From Hymenopellis radicata (taxonomy: Eukaryota; Basidiomycota; Agaricomycetes; Agaricales; Physalacriaceae), in assembly GCA_015501595.1 (NCBI GenBank), contig JADNRX010000247.1, positions 1 through 64,000 of the forward strand: a stretch of 64,000 nt of DNA. Reading direction: 5' to 3'. Both the position numbers and the translations under genes were made by a program. The notes beneath the pieces were generated by a model. It ran no database searches, was not told the DNA's origin, and worked only from the letters and a program-made list of their open reading frames with translations. Below, in pieces: positions 21,655 through 34,636 of the stretch (position 1 is its first letter; each line of letters begins with the position of its first letter).

Positions 21655-23789
21655 ATGGCCAACGACATTCTCCCTGTTCTCATCGTCAGTATATCCACCC
21701 CGCCGTTCCTGGCGTACTGACACGCTCTAGGTCGGCGCTGGACCCGCTGGACTCGTATCTGCACTATCCCTCGTCAAGAATGGCATTCAGATCCGAATCG
21801 TGGACAAAGCAGAGCAATATCACGTCGGTTCACGTGGCTTTGGAGTTCAGGTGAGTATACCCACTCTTCCCTACGCCAATATTTCTAATTACACTTTGCA
21901 GCCCCGCACATTCGAACTTTTCCAAACCCTCGGCGTTCTCGAGGATATACAGAAATACTCTACCCCTATCCCGACGATGCGCGCCTACAAACTCCCGGGA
22001 GGCACTGTCCCCGTCAAGACTTGGGATTTGTACGAGAAGGGCGAGGTTTGGCCTGACCGCCCCTTCGTAAGTTTGCTTCCGCCCATCGTGGATTCAGCGC
22101 TAATGTTCAACAGGCTAACGGTGCTTGTCTCAGCCAAAGGGATTTGGAAGATGTTTTGCGCGCACACCTTGCCAAGTACGGCGTTGCAGTGGAATGTGGG
22201 AAGGGACTCGTCGCCGTCACCCAGGACGTCGAAAGTGTGGCTGCTACACTCGCGACTTTTAAGGATGGAGAGCCGCTGGACGATACTGAGACTGTCGTTG
22301 CTCGATATCTGATTGGAGCAGACGGTGGTAGAGGTAAGCTGTCGTCTCCCCTGCGCAGAACTCTCGCTGATTTTTCTAGGTGCCTCGAGGAAGCTGTTGG
22401 GCTTGACGTTCCAAGGCGAGACCCGCGACGCTGATGGTATGGTTTGGGGCGATGTGGAGATTAATGGGTTGATGTCCGATGTATGCTACTCATTTTCTCA
22501 AGGAACCTGCACTCACCGAATCAATAGTTCTGGCACATCTGGGGGAAACCGGGTCACTTCACGTTGGTCTTCCTCCTTCCCGTCAGTGTGTATATGTAGT
22601 CTCATGGATTTCCTTCTAGTATAATGGCTCGCCCTTTGTCACCTTCCAGCAACAAATTTGGCCTCGGCATCACTGGTCAAAACTTCGATCCCACTGATCT
22701 TGCTGATCCTGTGAAGGTTGTCGAGTTTTTTCAACGCGAAACGGGACGTGAGGATCTGCAGTTTGGAGAGTTCACCTGGTTGTCTTACTTTAAGTACGTC
22801 GTCCTATCCCTTGACAGCGCTGCGAGAACATTCGCTTATGACATATGTAGGCCCAATATGCGCATGGTCAACAAGTTCCAACAAGGCCGTGTCTTCGTCG
22901 TCGGGGGTACGTTTGGCTTTCTTCTCCCTTCCGCCTATTCCTGATTGTCGACTGTAGATGCTGCTCACGTCCATTCTCCAACCGGAGGTCAAGGCATGAA
23001 CTGTAGTGTCCAAGACGCCGTGAGTCAATTCCTTCCTAACTTCCTATTCCTCATCAATGATAATTCCACTTCCAGTCCAACCTGACGTGGAAACTATCCC
23101 TCGTTCTCAAAAACCTCGCCCCTGCCTCGCTGCTAGGCACGTATAACGAAGAACGTCTCCCCGTCATAACGCAGATGCTCCACGCAACGTCCAAGCTCTA
23201 CACACACGCTGTGGCGAAGGAGAAAGAGTCAGAGTCAACCCAGGACAAGGACAACGAGAAGAAATCCGGGTGGTTCCGGTGGAGAAACTCGGCTCTGGAG
23301 ATGTATGGTATTAATTACCGGTATAGCGACATCGTTCTAGACGAGAGGAGTGCTCTATCGGAAGACAAGGAAGATATGCTAGCACATGCGTATGCGGGCT
23401 ATGAAGGACGGGGCACGCTGTGTGCGGGGGATCGGGCGCCGGAGGCGTCTGGATTGGTTAGAGGGGATGGGGAGGAGACGTCGTTGTTGAGGTTGTTTTG
23501 TCCGGCTATGCATACGGTTGTGGTGTTCGGTGACATGGGTGTTGTGAACGGGGTTAGTGTGAAGAATCTTCCTGGAGATTGCGTTCAGGTTTACGGGATT
23601 GTGAAGAAGGGGACGGGGAAAGATGAGGGTGATGTGTTCGTCGATCGGGACGGGCACGCATATGGGGCGTATATGGTTGGGGAAGGGGATGGGATAATGG
23701 TGGTGGTGAGGCCGGATGGCTTTATTGGGGCTGTCGTGAAGGATTGGGAGGGTGTTGAGACGTATTTTGGGAAGATTTTTGGGATGTGA
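21655..23789 (+). CDS. FAD-dependent monooxygenase (phenol hydroxylase-like), intact copy 3
   Basis: Ten exons: 21655..21684, 21731..21850, 21902..22066, 22114..22333, 22380..22480, 22528..22562, 22620..22793, 22851..22906, 22958..23019, 23076..23789. They join without a frame error into 558 residues. VGAGPAGLV (FAD) opens the protein after a 10-residue first exon. GADGGRG and GDAAHVHSPTGGQGMN form the later FAD contacts. The last 200 residues are the thioredoxin-like domain (GDRAPEASGL). Intron positions agree with the two minus-strand copies except for one extra intron at 22334..22379. The gene is a diverged paralog, with a longer charged insert (KEKESESTQDKDNEKK) before the C-terminal domain. 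Its substrate is unknown. Confidence 0.9.
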
Positions 23790-24343
23790 TAGGTGCTCTT
23801 TCTTCGAGAGATAAAGAAGTGTCTTTTTTGACTATTTCCCAATGCAGACCCTCATTTTCATGTTATGGATGCTCAGAGCCAACGGACGTGAGTCCTGTAT
23901 CAATACTACAACTACATCAGCATAGCCCAGAATCTCGACATGGAGGAGCATTTTGGTAGACCTAGGATCCCTGCCACGAAACTCCTTCTACATACTCCCT
24001 TTCAACATAGACTCGGAACGAATTGAAACTGGCACATGTATTTGGGCCCTACTATACTTAGACTTGAGAAAACTGACTTGCAGGTACTGCGCAGGATGAG
24101 CGACATAGGTCACGACAACCAACATTCCCGTCATCGCATTTTCGCCTTCAATAATGACAACGACGCTCACACATGGGAGAATATGGAGTTCCTCGACCGA
24201 GGAGACCAAGAGGGAAATCGTTCGAGAGTGTATTTACAATCTTGTAATCCAGCGACGACGTGGTTAACGAGGCCAGCGTGTGTTCCGAGTTCGTCGCCGC
24301 CGTGAACGAATGTGACGTCCTTCACAGAGACGGCGCTGCAGTA

Positions 24344-26054
24344 TTACTGGTCCTCTGAAGTGCATTCAGCGCCTGTAACAGCGCTATACATTGTGAGGTA
24401 ACCCGAGCTTCCCAGGTAGTGCGCCACGGCCATGGAATTCATAATAGGTACGTACCTTCTTCATTCTCAGGCAAACTTGAGAAATGACGCCGGCTTAGGA
24501 TGGCCATTATCTCGTCTTCTTTTTGCCTGCTCTCAAAGGCGTTTAGAAAGCCGGCGATGAAGTCGGGTTCGAGGTCGGGAGGAAGGAAGTCGATTCGGGG
24601 ATCAAAAGATACATTTTTCGCGCCGTACGCATAGCAAGCAGGTAGATAGCAGTCGAATATCATTTTCTATCGTACACATGCCCATACTTAGTACGATAAG
24701 CCCGGGCCAGTGTGAAATCTAAGATTTGTCAGATGAATGAGCAAGTTGTAGGAGAAAGAACACCTTATTACTTTGAGTTTCTGTCACATATAACAGTCTT
24801 AATGTATCTGTTGGGCGAACGGTAAGGGGTACAACGCATCCGCTCATACCCTGTTTCCGCCTCCTTGGGAATGAGATACTCTTCATCCAGTACTAATTCT
24901 GGTAGAGGTGATCCCTCTATAATTGCACCGGCGTACTGACTTAAGAAGTCAGCAGCTAGAATAGCATGTGAGTGTGTGGCTGCTTAGGAGCCTAAAGAAA
25001 CACGCACATATATCATAATCCGTATAAGCACCTGGCGCTTGGATTTTCTTGATGGTAACCCGCCGGAGCGCATTACACTGCCCAAACCCATCCGAACGCC
25101 ACTCAGCGTGGATAATTCCTCCAAATAGAATCTTCTCTAATTCGGAGCCCAGCTCGCCGACAAATTCATCTTTGCTCCACCAGCTAGTACCCGAAATGAC
25201 GGGGGTTGATGTTGGATAAAAAAATCGCTTGGTAATGATATACATCAATTCATGCATGACAGTGACTGACACAACAAACACAAATTTACAGAGTGCGTCC
25301 AGCTCAATACATGTGAGAACAATTAAAAGAACAAATTTGAAAAGCATACCGACTGTGCTGCCTCTAATGCGTCAATATAGATAACATTCAGGTGAATGAT
25401 GTATTCATCTTTCTGTTCCTTGCTGGCCACGCCGTGTGAGCTATTCTCTAACATTGGTGTGATCCTGATATGCGGTACGTTCGGCTCTTCCAGAAATTTA
25501 CGGATTTCGTCTGTGGTTGGCGGCGAGAAATCCTTTTGCTGAGCAATGGGGATCTTGTCGTAGTATGTCCGGAGAAGCTGCTGGAGGAGGTTGAGCATGT
25601 CCGGTGTGACGAGTGTGTCTAATGCATGTTGAACAATTCTGAGGAGGCGTGGAGAATCCTGTATGGCCACCACGGCAGTCTTCAAGCGAACGTGGGTAAC
25701 AGGTATCACTTTGTAAGACTCCCGTGGCGACGCCTCGATGAAACGCATTTTGGCGTTGTGGAGGCGGCGGGACTGGGAGGGACTACGTGGACGCGGACCG
25801 AGGGATGGCGCATTGGGGATGGAAGTATAACGATAGACCCACAAACCAGCAATAGCCGCGCTGACGTAAGGGAAGTAGGTGCCGAGAAGATAGAATATTA
25901 TCACTGCAGTCAAGACCCGGAGAATCACTGGCAGAGGCATGCTGTCAACACACTGAAAGGGCGTTTGGAGGTCGAGTCTCAGTCGCGATGTCGCGGTTAG
26001 AAGACAACTGACGTCTCGGCAACTCCCGTCCGGGCGTTCAATATTCAATTCCAA
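24344..26054 (-). CDS. Hypothetical protein with signal-anchor and degenerate HExxH-like region
   Basis: The first exon, 25350..26054, encodes a hydrophobic segment (VILRVLTAVIIFYLLGTYFP) and a long helical region. Splicing 25303..25349 joins it to 25032..25302, which holds VTVMHELMYIITK and then FGGIIHAEW. A further exon starts at 24955. Later pieces run to about 24456 and a last short exon 24344..24372 ending in TAA. The MHELMYI motif sits where related basidiomycete proteins carry HELxH, but the second His is missing. I could not fix the junction between 24700 and 24800. An inner Met at 25940 would place the hydrophobic segment at the very N-terminus. Function unknown. Confidence 0.5.
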
Positions 26055-26256
26055 TCGGGGTCAACGTGTAATCTCAAGTGGAAAGCTGTCGACAGTCAAT
26101 ACTAGGTTCGTTTTGCACACCTTTCTATTGTGAAAATCTAATTATGACTATAGTGCGTGTCCCCGTCAGTAGCAGGCCCGATAGCCACATTGAACCCAGC
26201 TGTGGGCTCAGTCCCACCGCGTATGATCGAGCAGCACGCGTCTGGCCATCCGTCTT

Positions 26257-27748
26257 TTAATCGTCTAAAATCTGAACCTTTATCGACTTCGCCTCTTTCG
26301 TGACACACGTTTGGAAAGCGTCCATGATCTTTTCCAGTGGGAAGCTATGCGTGATAAGTTTATCAGCCTCGCCCAGAACAGCGTCATTCAAAAGGCGAAT
26401 GACCGTGGGCCAAGTCTGTTTGTATCGGAAAGACGTGATGATGCTAAGAAGTTAACACGTCAGATAGGCGAAAGTGAATAGAGAGAGGATTATCGTACTT
26501 GACTTCGCGGAAAGACATGGCCATGATCGGGAGTTCAATTTCAGGTTTACCGCAGCCGACTTGTAGAACGGTACCTCCGTCGACGACGGCCTGTGAGGGA
26601 GCATGTTAGAAACACCACGTTGCTGAGAGGGAGATCACCAACATAGATAGCCGACGCGATACTGCTCTGCGCACCAGTGCACTCGAACGCAATTTCTGGA
26701 ACACAATCCGCACCCATGAGATCCCGAATCCTATTGGACGTTTCAAAGCGGTCCCATGCCAGCTCGACCTTGAGCGTTAGCTTGAAGCCGAGCAGCTGGG
26801 CTTGCTCCAATCTCGATTCTTCAAGGTCGGTAATGCAAATGGGGTGAGCACCAGCAGCGCGCGCGCAGAGAGCCGCCGCGAGACCAATGGGTCCTGCTCC
26901 ACAGACGAGAACGGGTTGTCCCAGTTTGGGAGAAGCGCGTGAGACGGCGCCGGCGGCGACTGATAATGGCTCGATGAGAGCGCCTTGCGCGAAAGTCATG
27001 GTATCCGGGATTCTAACGCAGGATATGTTAATAGGTGACAGGATGAGACTTGAGAGTACTGACTTGTGCAGGTACCGCGCAGGATGAGCGACATAACGCG
27101 ACATGGTTCCATGGGAGGGTGGCGTCCCGCTGAACTTGACGGTAGGGCATAGGTTGTATCGCCCAGAAACACACTGCTTGCATTCCCAGCAGGCAACTCC
27201 AGGTTCGATTGAAACGCGGTCACCTGGGAGACAGTCAACTTTAGGAAAGGATGCGGTGTAAAGTCTACCTACCTTTTACTACGTTCTTCACGTTCGATCC
27301 CACTTCCAGGATCTCCCCAGCAGATTCGTGACCTAGTCAGGATGTTCAGCGCTGTGGTATGATTGTCCACAGAAACGCTTTACCAAGAATGAGATCATGG
27401 GTTACTTTACAGTCTCCGATGCGACCTGTCTTCCAAAAGTGTATCTATGGGGATGATAACGTCAGATTAACGAGTTATCCGCAACATGAAAGCGTACCTC
27501 TGAGCCGCAAATACCAGTAGCGCGGACATGTACGATACTGGGGGACAAGTTGTAGCTGTATACTTGCAGGAACAGAGAACATACCAGTCATCCGGTCCAC
27601 ATATGGGATACGGGATTTCCTCCTCGTACAGTCGATGATCCTCGGTGACCCAGAGAGCAACGTTCGGCTTTGCGCCCTTGCGCCACACGCCGTCCGTGAC
27701 GACGCCTCCTTTCGCTAGTTTGGCAGCAAGTTTTTCGGGGACAGACAT
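26257..27748 (-). CDS. Zinc-dependent polyol dehydrogenase (L-arabinitol/xylitol/sorbitol type)
   Basis: Eight exons: 27585..27748, 27498..27537, 27384..27444, 27273..27332, 27064..27223, 26643..27012, 26499..26590, 26257..26443. They join without error into 377 residues of the medium-chain dehydrogenase family. Catalytic-zinc ligands lie in TGICGSE and GHES. The four structural-zinc Cys lie in ACWECKQCVSGRYNLC. The NAD-binding GAGPIGL is followed by an Asp at the end of beta-2 (ITDLEESR), which favours NAD over NADP. The pattern fits fungal L-arabinitol 4-dehydrogenase and xylitol/sorbitol dehydrogenases, which oxidise a pentitol to a ketopentose. Substrate choice within that group is not determined. 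The divergent neighbour is a sugar transporter sharing a 625-bp promoter region. Confidence 0.88.
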
Positions 27749-28373
27749 GATGGAATAGTTTCAAGCAGAGTGGTTCGGATGTACATAGGCCGAGCGTAAG
27801 GGGAATACATAAATCCTAGCGGATAATGGATTCCCTTTTTTCCACATTATCCGTTGATTGATGTCCGGAAATTAGGCACATCCGTTGGTCGTAGCATTTA
27901 ATATTTAATTAGCGAGGGGGGCGGCTTGTGTGGAATGCCTGCATCACTCCGAGTTGGTGGAAATGATTGAGGCTTGTTGGTCCTTGGTGGTTCTTGTCAG
28001 GTTCTCCGTTGCGCGTTGTTTGTTCCAAACGTTGATGGCACACATGAGTCTGCTTTCGTCTTCCTTCCACCCGGCCTTTATTCTTTGTAGTCTCGCACGT
28101 CGCTCGCTATAGCTAAGCCAAACGCAGGCCAAACGGAGATAGAACATCCGAACATGTCAACTTCCGGACGGCGCCCTGTCTTCGCACGACAAATTTGGCT
28201 AAGAAAGATCCCTGGATCTGGATCATCTGAGCAGGCGCCAAGGCAGGCGCAATGAAAATTCAAAATTGAAAAAGCTCCCTGAAGTGCTGCGACTTAAAAG
28301 ATGATGATCACCCCCGCGCACGAAGGATCCCCACACCCCAATTCCCCATAGTTGAGGTTCTGATCCGGACACC
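27749..28373. promoter_or_regulatory. Divergent promoter region between dehydrogenase and transporter
   Basis: A 625-bp spacer separates two start codons that point away from each other, so both promoters lie here. I see no clear TATA box or named operator. Confidence 0.5.
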
Positions 28374-30787
28374 ATGGGCTTTCAAGATTCTGCTTTGTAT
28401 CAGGTGCGTTGTTATCACCTACTGGCTGGGGACTGGTTTGATGTGTTGTGTAGGACATGACTCCGTCATTATTGGCGGTGTCGTTGTTCTCTTCTCTTGG
28501 TGCTTTCAGTTTTGGTTACGATAACAACTGGTGCGTCTCAATGCTTGCGCCGAACGACACGTTTTAACAACAACATAAGGTGGGGAGGTGTTATTGGGGC
28601 GACACAGTTTGGCAAAGAGTTTGGCTCAGGTGAGTTACAATCCGGATCTCCACGCGTTGCCGTCTGACGCGTGTAAGGTTGGAAAACATTAGAAGATGGA
28701 ACTACGATACACGCGTTGTCTTCTTCGGATAAGAGTACGGGTACCGCACTTGGAACGGTGCCCCATCTCACTTCAAGCTCGCTTCTCGTTCTTACACATC
28801 TTCAGGCTGGAATCATGATCGGTTGTATGATTGCACCCTTCATCAACGAACGATATGGTCGTAGGATATCTTTCGTATCGCTGGGTGTTATTGGGTGAGC
28901 CGGACTTTAAATGTATACACACGACGCGGCTTACGCTGTGTAGTGTCATCGGAACTCTTATTCAAGCCTGCTCGACCATAAAGCATTCATATTGGACTCT
29001 CATCGTTGGAAAGATCATTGTCAACATAAGCGTCGGAATTGCATCTGCAGTGACCGGTCTCTATCAAGCCGAGTGTGCCCAAAACGTATTCGAGGGCCTT
29101 AGTCAATTTCTGTAAGCGCCTGGTCTGTTCCTTCCAGTCACCTCTCTGACCTTTACATTCAGACACTGTTATTCAGAAGTGAGTTGAACAATCCCCTGCC
29201 ACTGAGTTTCTGTCTGATTTCGCAGTTTTGGGACGTTCCTGGGAAACGCAGTCATGTTCGGCGTCCATCTTCGTACTGACAGCCTCGTCTGGATGCTTCC
29301 CATTGGGTTGCAGTTCATATTCCCTGCTGTTATCGCAATGGGCAGTATATTCCTTCCCGAATCACCCGGGTAAGTCTTCGTCCTACACTGCGACGTCTCA
29401 TCGACTCTGACCGCGTCATGCAGTGGCTCGTCCAGAAGGGGAAGCTCGATGGTACAGGACTGACCTTTGTTCGTTGACCCAGTCTAACATGATTTACAGA
29501 GGCACATCATTCCTTGCGCCGCCTTCGTGGCCCAAATGCTGACGATGCGGACATCGACGCTCAGGTCGAAGAAATCCGTGTGGCTTATGAACACGAGAAG
29601 GAATTGATAAAGGGTGTTAGCTTCTTGCAGATCTTCCGCGGTTCGGATCTTCGCCGTACTTTGATTGCTATTGGCATGCAATGCTTGCAACAAGCACAAG
29701 GCATCAGTTTCATGGTACGTCTCGTCTGTATTGCCTTGTCCGTTATGCTGACTTTGTTTTCTAGAATGTAAGCACCAACCACTGATTCTGGATTATCCAT
29801 GGTCTAACTTTACTTTCCGTCATTAAGAACTATCTCAACACCACTGTAAGTCGATTCTTTCTGTCGCCTCTTTTTATTCTAAGCCGCGCCTAGCTCCTCA
29901 ACCTGGGTTTCGAAAACACTTATGAGCTCCTTGTCGTCCTCTACGCTTGCAAACTAATCATCTCGTTTGTTGGTGAGCACATCTCTTGATCACTATCATC
30001 GTTTGGCGCTGAACGCACCGCAGGCTTCTACCTTCCTGATCGCGTTGGCCGTCGCCCTCTTGTCCTTCTTGGCTCTTCGGTCATGCTATTCTCCATGCTG
30101 ACTGTCGGTGGTGTGGCGAGCGTTACAAACAGCAAGCCTTCTGGACCACGGGGAAGACTGACACTCGGAGGTAAGCGTCTCCATATTACCCTTCAATTAG
30201 TAGCTCCATCACTGACATGCCGTTGTAGCTGTCTTCATGTGGATTTTGATCTACTCCTTCACCTGGGTGAGTGTGATGTATTTCTTCTCCGAAGAGCGCT
30301 AATATGTGCCTCAGTCTCCTATGCCATGGACCATCGCCTCTGAAGTGTCGAGCAATCGTCTTCGTGAGAAGACCCTCGCCTCCGCTGCCTGGTCTGGCTT
30401 CGGTGTTGGTTTGATCTCCAACTTGGGTACGCTCGATTCCTAACCCGGACGTTGAAACGATACGCTAACGTCAACGCTCAGTGGTACCTTACATTCAAGA
30501 TACAGGTTACGGGAATCTGCAAGGTCAAATCGCATACCTCTGGGGTGGATTCTCCGTTGTAGCGTCAGTTTATTCTTCCACTGCTATCGCCGACAACTAA
30601 CATCACGATTCTCAGTCTCTTCTTCTGCTTCTTCTTCGTTCCCGAACTCAAGGGCCGCTCCCTCGAAGACTTGGATGAACTCTTCTACAATAAGGTTCCT
30701 ACGCGCAAGTTTGCTGCGTACAAGGTAACGCCTAGTACGACGAAAGCGAAGGATGAGGATGAGAAGGAGCACGCGGAGCATGTCTGA
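28374..30787 (+). CDS. MFS sugar transporter, copy A, 18 exons
   Basis: Exons: 28374..28403, 28454..28530, 28580..28629, 28678..28757, 28806..28894, 28944..29111, 29163..29178, 29226..29369, 29424..29451, 29500..29714, 29765..29767, 29828..29845, 29894..29972, 30024..30170, 30229..30266, 30315..30426, 30482..30563, 30616..30787. The roughly 516-residue sugar-porter family protein shows GAFSFGYDNNWWGG in TM1, INERYGRR in loop 2-3, PESP, QQAQGISFM in TM7, YLPDRVGRRP in loop 8-9 and a final PELKGRSLEDL. Three single-base losses (near 29078, 29093 and 29365) break the frame; each is repaired by one base in a C or G run, giving APKRIRGALVNF and PESPR. Exon 11 is a single Asn codon. Substrate unknown; the polyol dehydrogenase next door suggests a sugar or pentose. 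Confidence 0.88.
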
Positions 30788-31317
30788 GATGTTTTTTACG
30801 CGCACGCACTGGGAGATAATGTATTCTAAATGAAGTTTAATGTCAGACTCACTGCTAACTAGTCCTAATCTTTTTGTCTCGTTGCCAGTTGAATCCTCAG
30901 GTCTATCATGCAGCAAGAACTCTAGCCTCTAAGGACTCGGTGAGCAGGCCATACTGGGCACTTTCGAGGTCCTGCGAATCAGATGTAGTGGCCGTTGTAT
31001 AGAGGGAAACGAGTATATTTTGAAGATGATAGGTACACCCCGCACTGCAAAGTTACGGTAAGCAAGAAAACCAAGATATATACCAGGATGAGAAGCAAAC
31101 GTACTCTACTTCACAATGACTAGCCGTTGAACGCCCTAGCAAGGCACGGGAATTCCCTCCAAGTCGTTCAAGGAGGTGAACCTCCGGAAATTTGTCGGAT
31201 CTCTTGACTCCGGCCGCATGTTTGATTCCTAATTCGGCAATTCACTCCTATGGCTGCCCACCAACAGCTGACCCGGCGCTTGCCTCTCATCCCGCTTTGT
31301 GTCGGCTCCGACAGACG
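30788..31317. other. Intergenic between transporter A and regulator
   Basis: A 530-bp spacer holding the transporter 3' flank and the regulator promoter. No repeat or coding signal. Confidence 0.5.
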
Positions 31318-34300
31318 ATGGAGACGACGACGTACAAGGAAGATTTGGCGCCTGCGGACCGCCCATTGAAGCGCAAGCGGATAACCATGGCATGCCACCG
31401 CTGTCGCCGTAAGTTTTATAGCTTCTTGGTCCGGAAGTTGACTCGAATTTCCGAGCCAGAAAAGAAAGGAAAATGCGACGGGACCAAGCCCATCTGTGGA
31501 AACTGCCACACGACGCGGTCTCTCTGCGAGTGGCCGGATCCCGAGCAGGATGGCAGGAAGCATAAAAAGTCTGTCAAGTCCAAGGTGGAACCGGTCGAGC
31601 ACGACGAGCTCGCCATAGACTCGGATAATCAGCGTACTAGGAGCCCTTATCCGCGCTCGAATCACACGCTGGAATCTCCGACCCTCAGGCATGATGCGCC
31701 CAGGTACTCGTCCATGGCCAGCCCGCCGCGCCGCAGGGTTAATGACGAGTCAATATCCGCCCCACATCCGAATCATAATGTCCACCCCCACCCCCACAAT
31801 CAGTCTGCCCTGGATATTCTTCTGGCGGCGGCCCTACCTGGTCCCACAACGAGCCCCAAGCAAGCTCAAGCCGTCTGCCAGGGAGCGGAAGTCAAAGCAG
31901 CCACTCGTTGGAAACACCCACGCTTGAATCTAGGCGCAACTCTGCTTCTCAGTCACACGATCCTCCATTAGTGCTCCAATACCATAGGTACTATACTTCG
32001 ACATTTTTTCTTGCATTTCGCTAACCGGGTACACAGAGCTTTTGGACCAACAGCCATACAGCCCGGTTTAGAACAAATTTCCATCGCTTTCCGGGCACCT
32101 CCTCCCGGCTCTCGATGCGCGTCCCCACACCCCCGGGTGTCAGTCCATTGCTACCCCAACATCAAGGACCTCCCGATCCATACAACCTCACTGGTGCAAC
32201 GCCGTTCTCCTTCGAACCTATCCACTACATCAACCCTCTGTCCGCCATCCACAACGGAGAAACGCCCTCGCCTGTTGGAAACCCCTCAACCTCGTATCTC
32301 CCTGATTCGCCATATGACATCGACTCGGATATACCCCGCCCCTCTGTGCTGCAACGGCTGCTGCCTTTGTTCTTCACGAGAATGGGCAGTCATTTCCCGT
32401 TCTTGACCGAGTCGCGTCTGATGGGAAATATTGACCACGAGGACCCATCAAAGAGGGTTACTGCACCATTGTTGATCAATACGATATGCGCGCTGGCGTC
32501 AAGGTGAGTTGCAAGTCTGACCTAGGACGCATATGAAGGAATTTATATTTCAAAAGGTTTTCTGACGTTCCAATCGTGCGGTCGCAGCGCGATAGATCTC
32601 CAGCAACGTACGGGATACCTTTTGCGGAAAAGTCTAAACAGTTGCTGGTTCCGTTACTTGGTTATCCTTCCTCAAATACAGTGGCTGCCTTGTTGTTTTT
32701 GGCATATTTTTCGTTTGGATTGAACAGCGAGGGCGCCCTATGGACTTATTCTGGCATGGCACTAAGGTACATATCTCTTTAACAAATTTCGGGCGATGGC
32801 TCACACCCCATAGAATGGCCGTCGACTTGGGCTTGCATCAGGACCTTGCGTGCCGCGCTGTTCCTTCGAGTCCAATACAACAATACGAGGATCGTCTCTT
32901 GTGGTGGTCCTGCTTTTTACTGGATCGTATCTTGGCCTTCGGGACAGGACGGCCTGTAACTGTGAAGGACAAAGAGATCACTGTAATACGCGTCTTTCTA
33001 ACCTTCTTCATGGCTGACTCGACCTCTATAGACTCCCTTCCCACCGAGACAGAAATGACGGCTGTACACGAAATTCAAGGAGCCTTTCCTGAAAAGGGGA
33101 CTGACGGTTCTTCGTCGCAATCTCCGTCACCGTTCCCATATTTTGTTCGGATGTTCAAAATGTACGGAGAGCTTGCCGAGGTGATCAATACCGTCGAAAC
33201 GACCTGGCTTCCGCCTGTTTCGGAACCCCCATCGCGCGGAGAGCAACCTACAAGCGAAGAAGCTGCTCAGCAGCCAGCTACACATCCCGAGTCTTCAGTC
33301 GACCTGTGTGAGGTGGAAGATGCTATCACGTCTGTGTACAACTCGTTGCCAGATTCCATGACCTTCAGCTCTGAGAAGTTGGTTCATCCTGCTTGCAGCA
33401 CTCGGCACGACTAACATCTCTTCAGTCTTCAAGCTCACGCATCGAACATGGAAGGGCCAGTATTTCTTGCCCTTCACCTCTGGGTACGTCTGTACACGGT
33501 GCATCCACGAGACCGTTGCTGACCAGGCGGCAGTACAACTGCATCGTCATATTCCTTTACCGACCGCCTCTCATTCATCCAAAAGTCAACGCCGCTAGAG
33601 CCAGTCTTCAAGACCGATTAGCGGTGGTGAACAACGCATGCCAGATGATCAGCAGCGTCATCACGTCTGCCGATCTCGTTGACCCGTTCTCATACTTGGC
33701 GTCGCCATTCGTTAACCAGTGCCTCTTCGTCGCCGCGAGTGCGTGGGTTCAAGGTAATTTCTTCTTGCCTCCCCTGCATTCCGAGCTGAGCGTTGCAGAC
33801 TACCGCATCCGCACCGGGCGCGTCCTCCTCGCCAACACCGCGCCATCGGAAAAGACGTCCAAGAACGTGCTGAACGCGTCTACGAACATCCTGGCGCAGG
33901 TGGCGATGAACAACTTCAAGCTGTGCAAGCGGGCGCTGAATAGGCAGACGCCGTTTTGGATGGGGGTCAAGTGGATAGAGGCCGTGGTGGAAAAGTACGC
34001 GTCGCAGAAGAGGCGGGCGAGTTTGAAGAATGCGACGGAGGGTGTGGATACCTTTGTGAGCGGGGCGGAGATGGTGAGCCTGTCGCCGGTGCTAGATTGG
34101 TGCAGGATGCTCATTGGGTGTGTGCAGGCAATCTTCAAACGGCTTGTGCAACGGACGACGGGGGCTTCGCCGAGTTCAGAGTTTAGTGCTGAAGGTAGTC
34201 TCAGACTATGTTTTTTTATATTCAATTCAACTCACGCGTATCATTCAGCTCTATCTGCACTTTTCTCTGCGTTCTCTCAGGGGCAGGACTCTTCTGTTTC

Positions 34301-34361
34301 TTTGAGCGAGGACGATTGGGCGTTGGCGTATAGTTTTCGCGTCGATGACGGCTGCGAATGA
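31318..34361 (+). CDS. Zn2Cys6 transcription factor with fungal-specific middle domain
   Basis: Exon 1 (31318..31408) ends in ACHRCR. Exon 2 (31460..31987) continues KKGKCDGTKPICGNC and SLCEW, completing a six-Cys zinc cluster behind a basic KRKRITM. Further exons are 32037..32503, 32557..32766 and 32814 onward. A later exon ends at 34194, and the last is 34249..34361. The middle region (LQRLLPLFFTRMGSHFPFL, MAVDLGLHQD, LLWWSCFLLDRILAFGTGRP, LHLW, LYRPPLIHP) is the fungal_trans domain. The frame slips near 31832 and 32104, both repaired by one C. The join around 32980-33030 and the one at 33380-33425 are uncertain. It probably acts in the nucleus; the flanking genes are candidate targets. Confidence 0.8.
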
Positions 34362-34636
34362 CTCGAGGTACGATATGAACGCATTTGCGTAGTAGGAGAG
34401 CGGTTATCTATGTATATTTAATTGTAGTGTAGTGTATATCGTACTACTTTTTTTGGAGCTTCCGCCTCGCTTGAATTCTCCTTTGAAATTGGATGTCGTG
34501 ACATAACATGAATTTTCGCTACGAGCGTCGAGCACGCCTTTCTTGCTGTGTATGCGGGTCAATTGCAAAGGAGACGGAGGTACAGAAATGGTACAATTTG
34601 TTGTGTTTCTATGCGATGCTATCGATTAATCTATAT

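Noticed and set aside
32982..33030. Intron within the zinc-cluster regulator
   Set aside because: Borders and a CTAAC site look right, but removing 49 nt breaks the frame as written. It may be real if another base is missing, so it is left unresolved.
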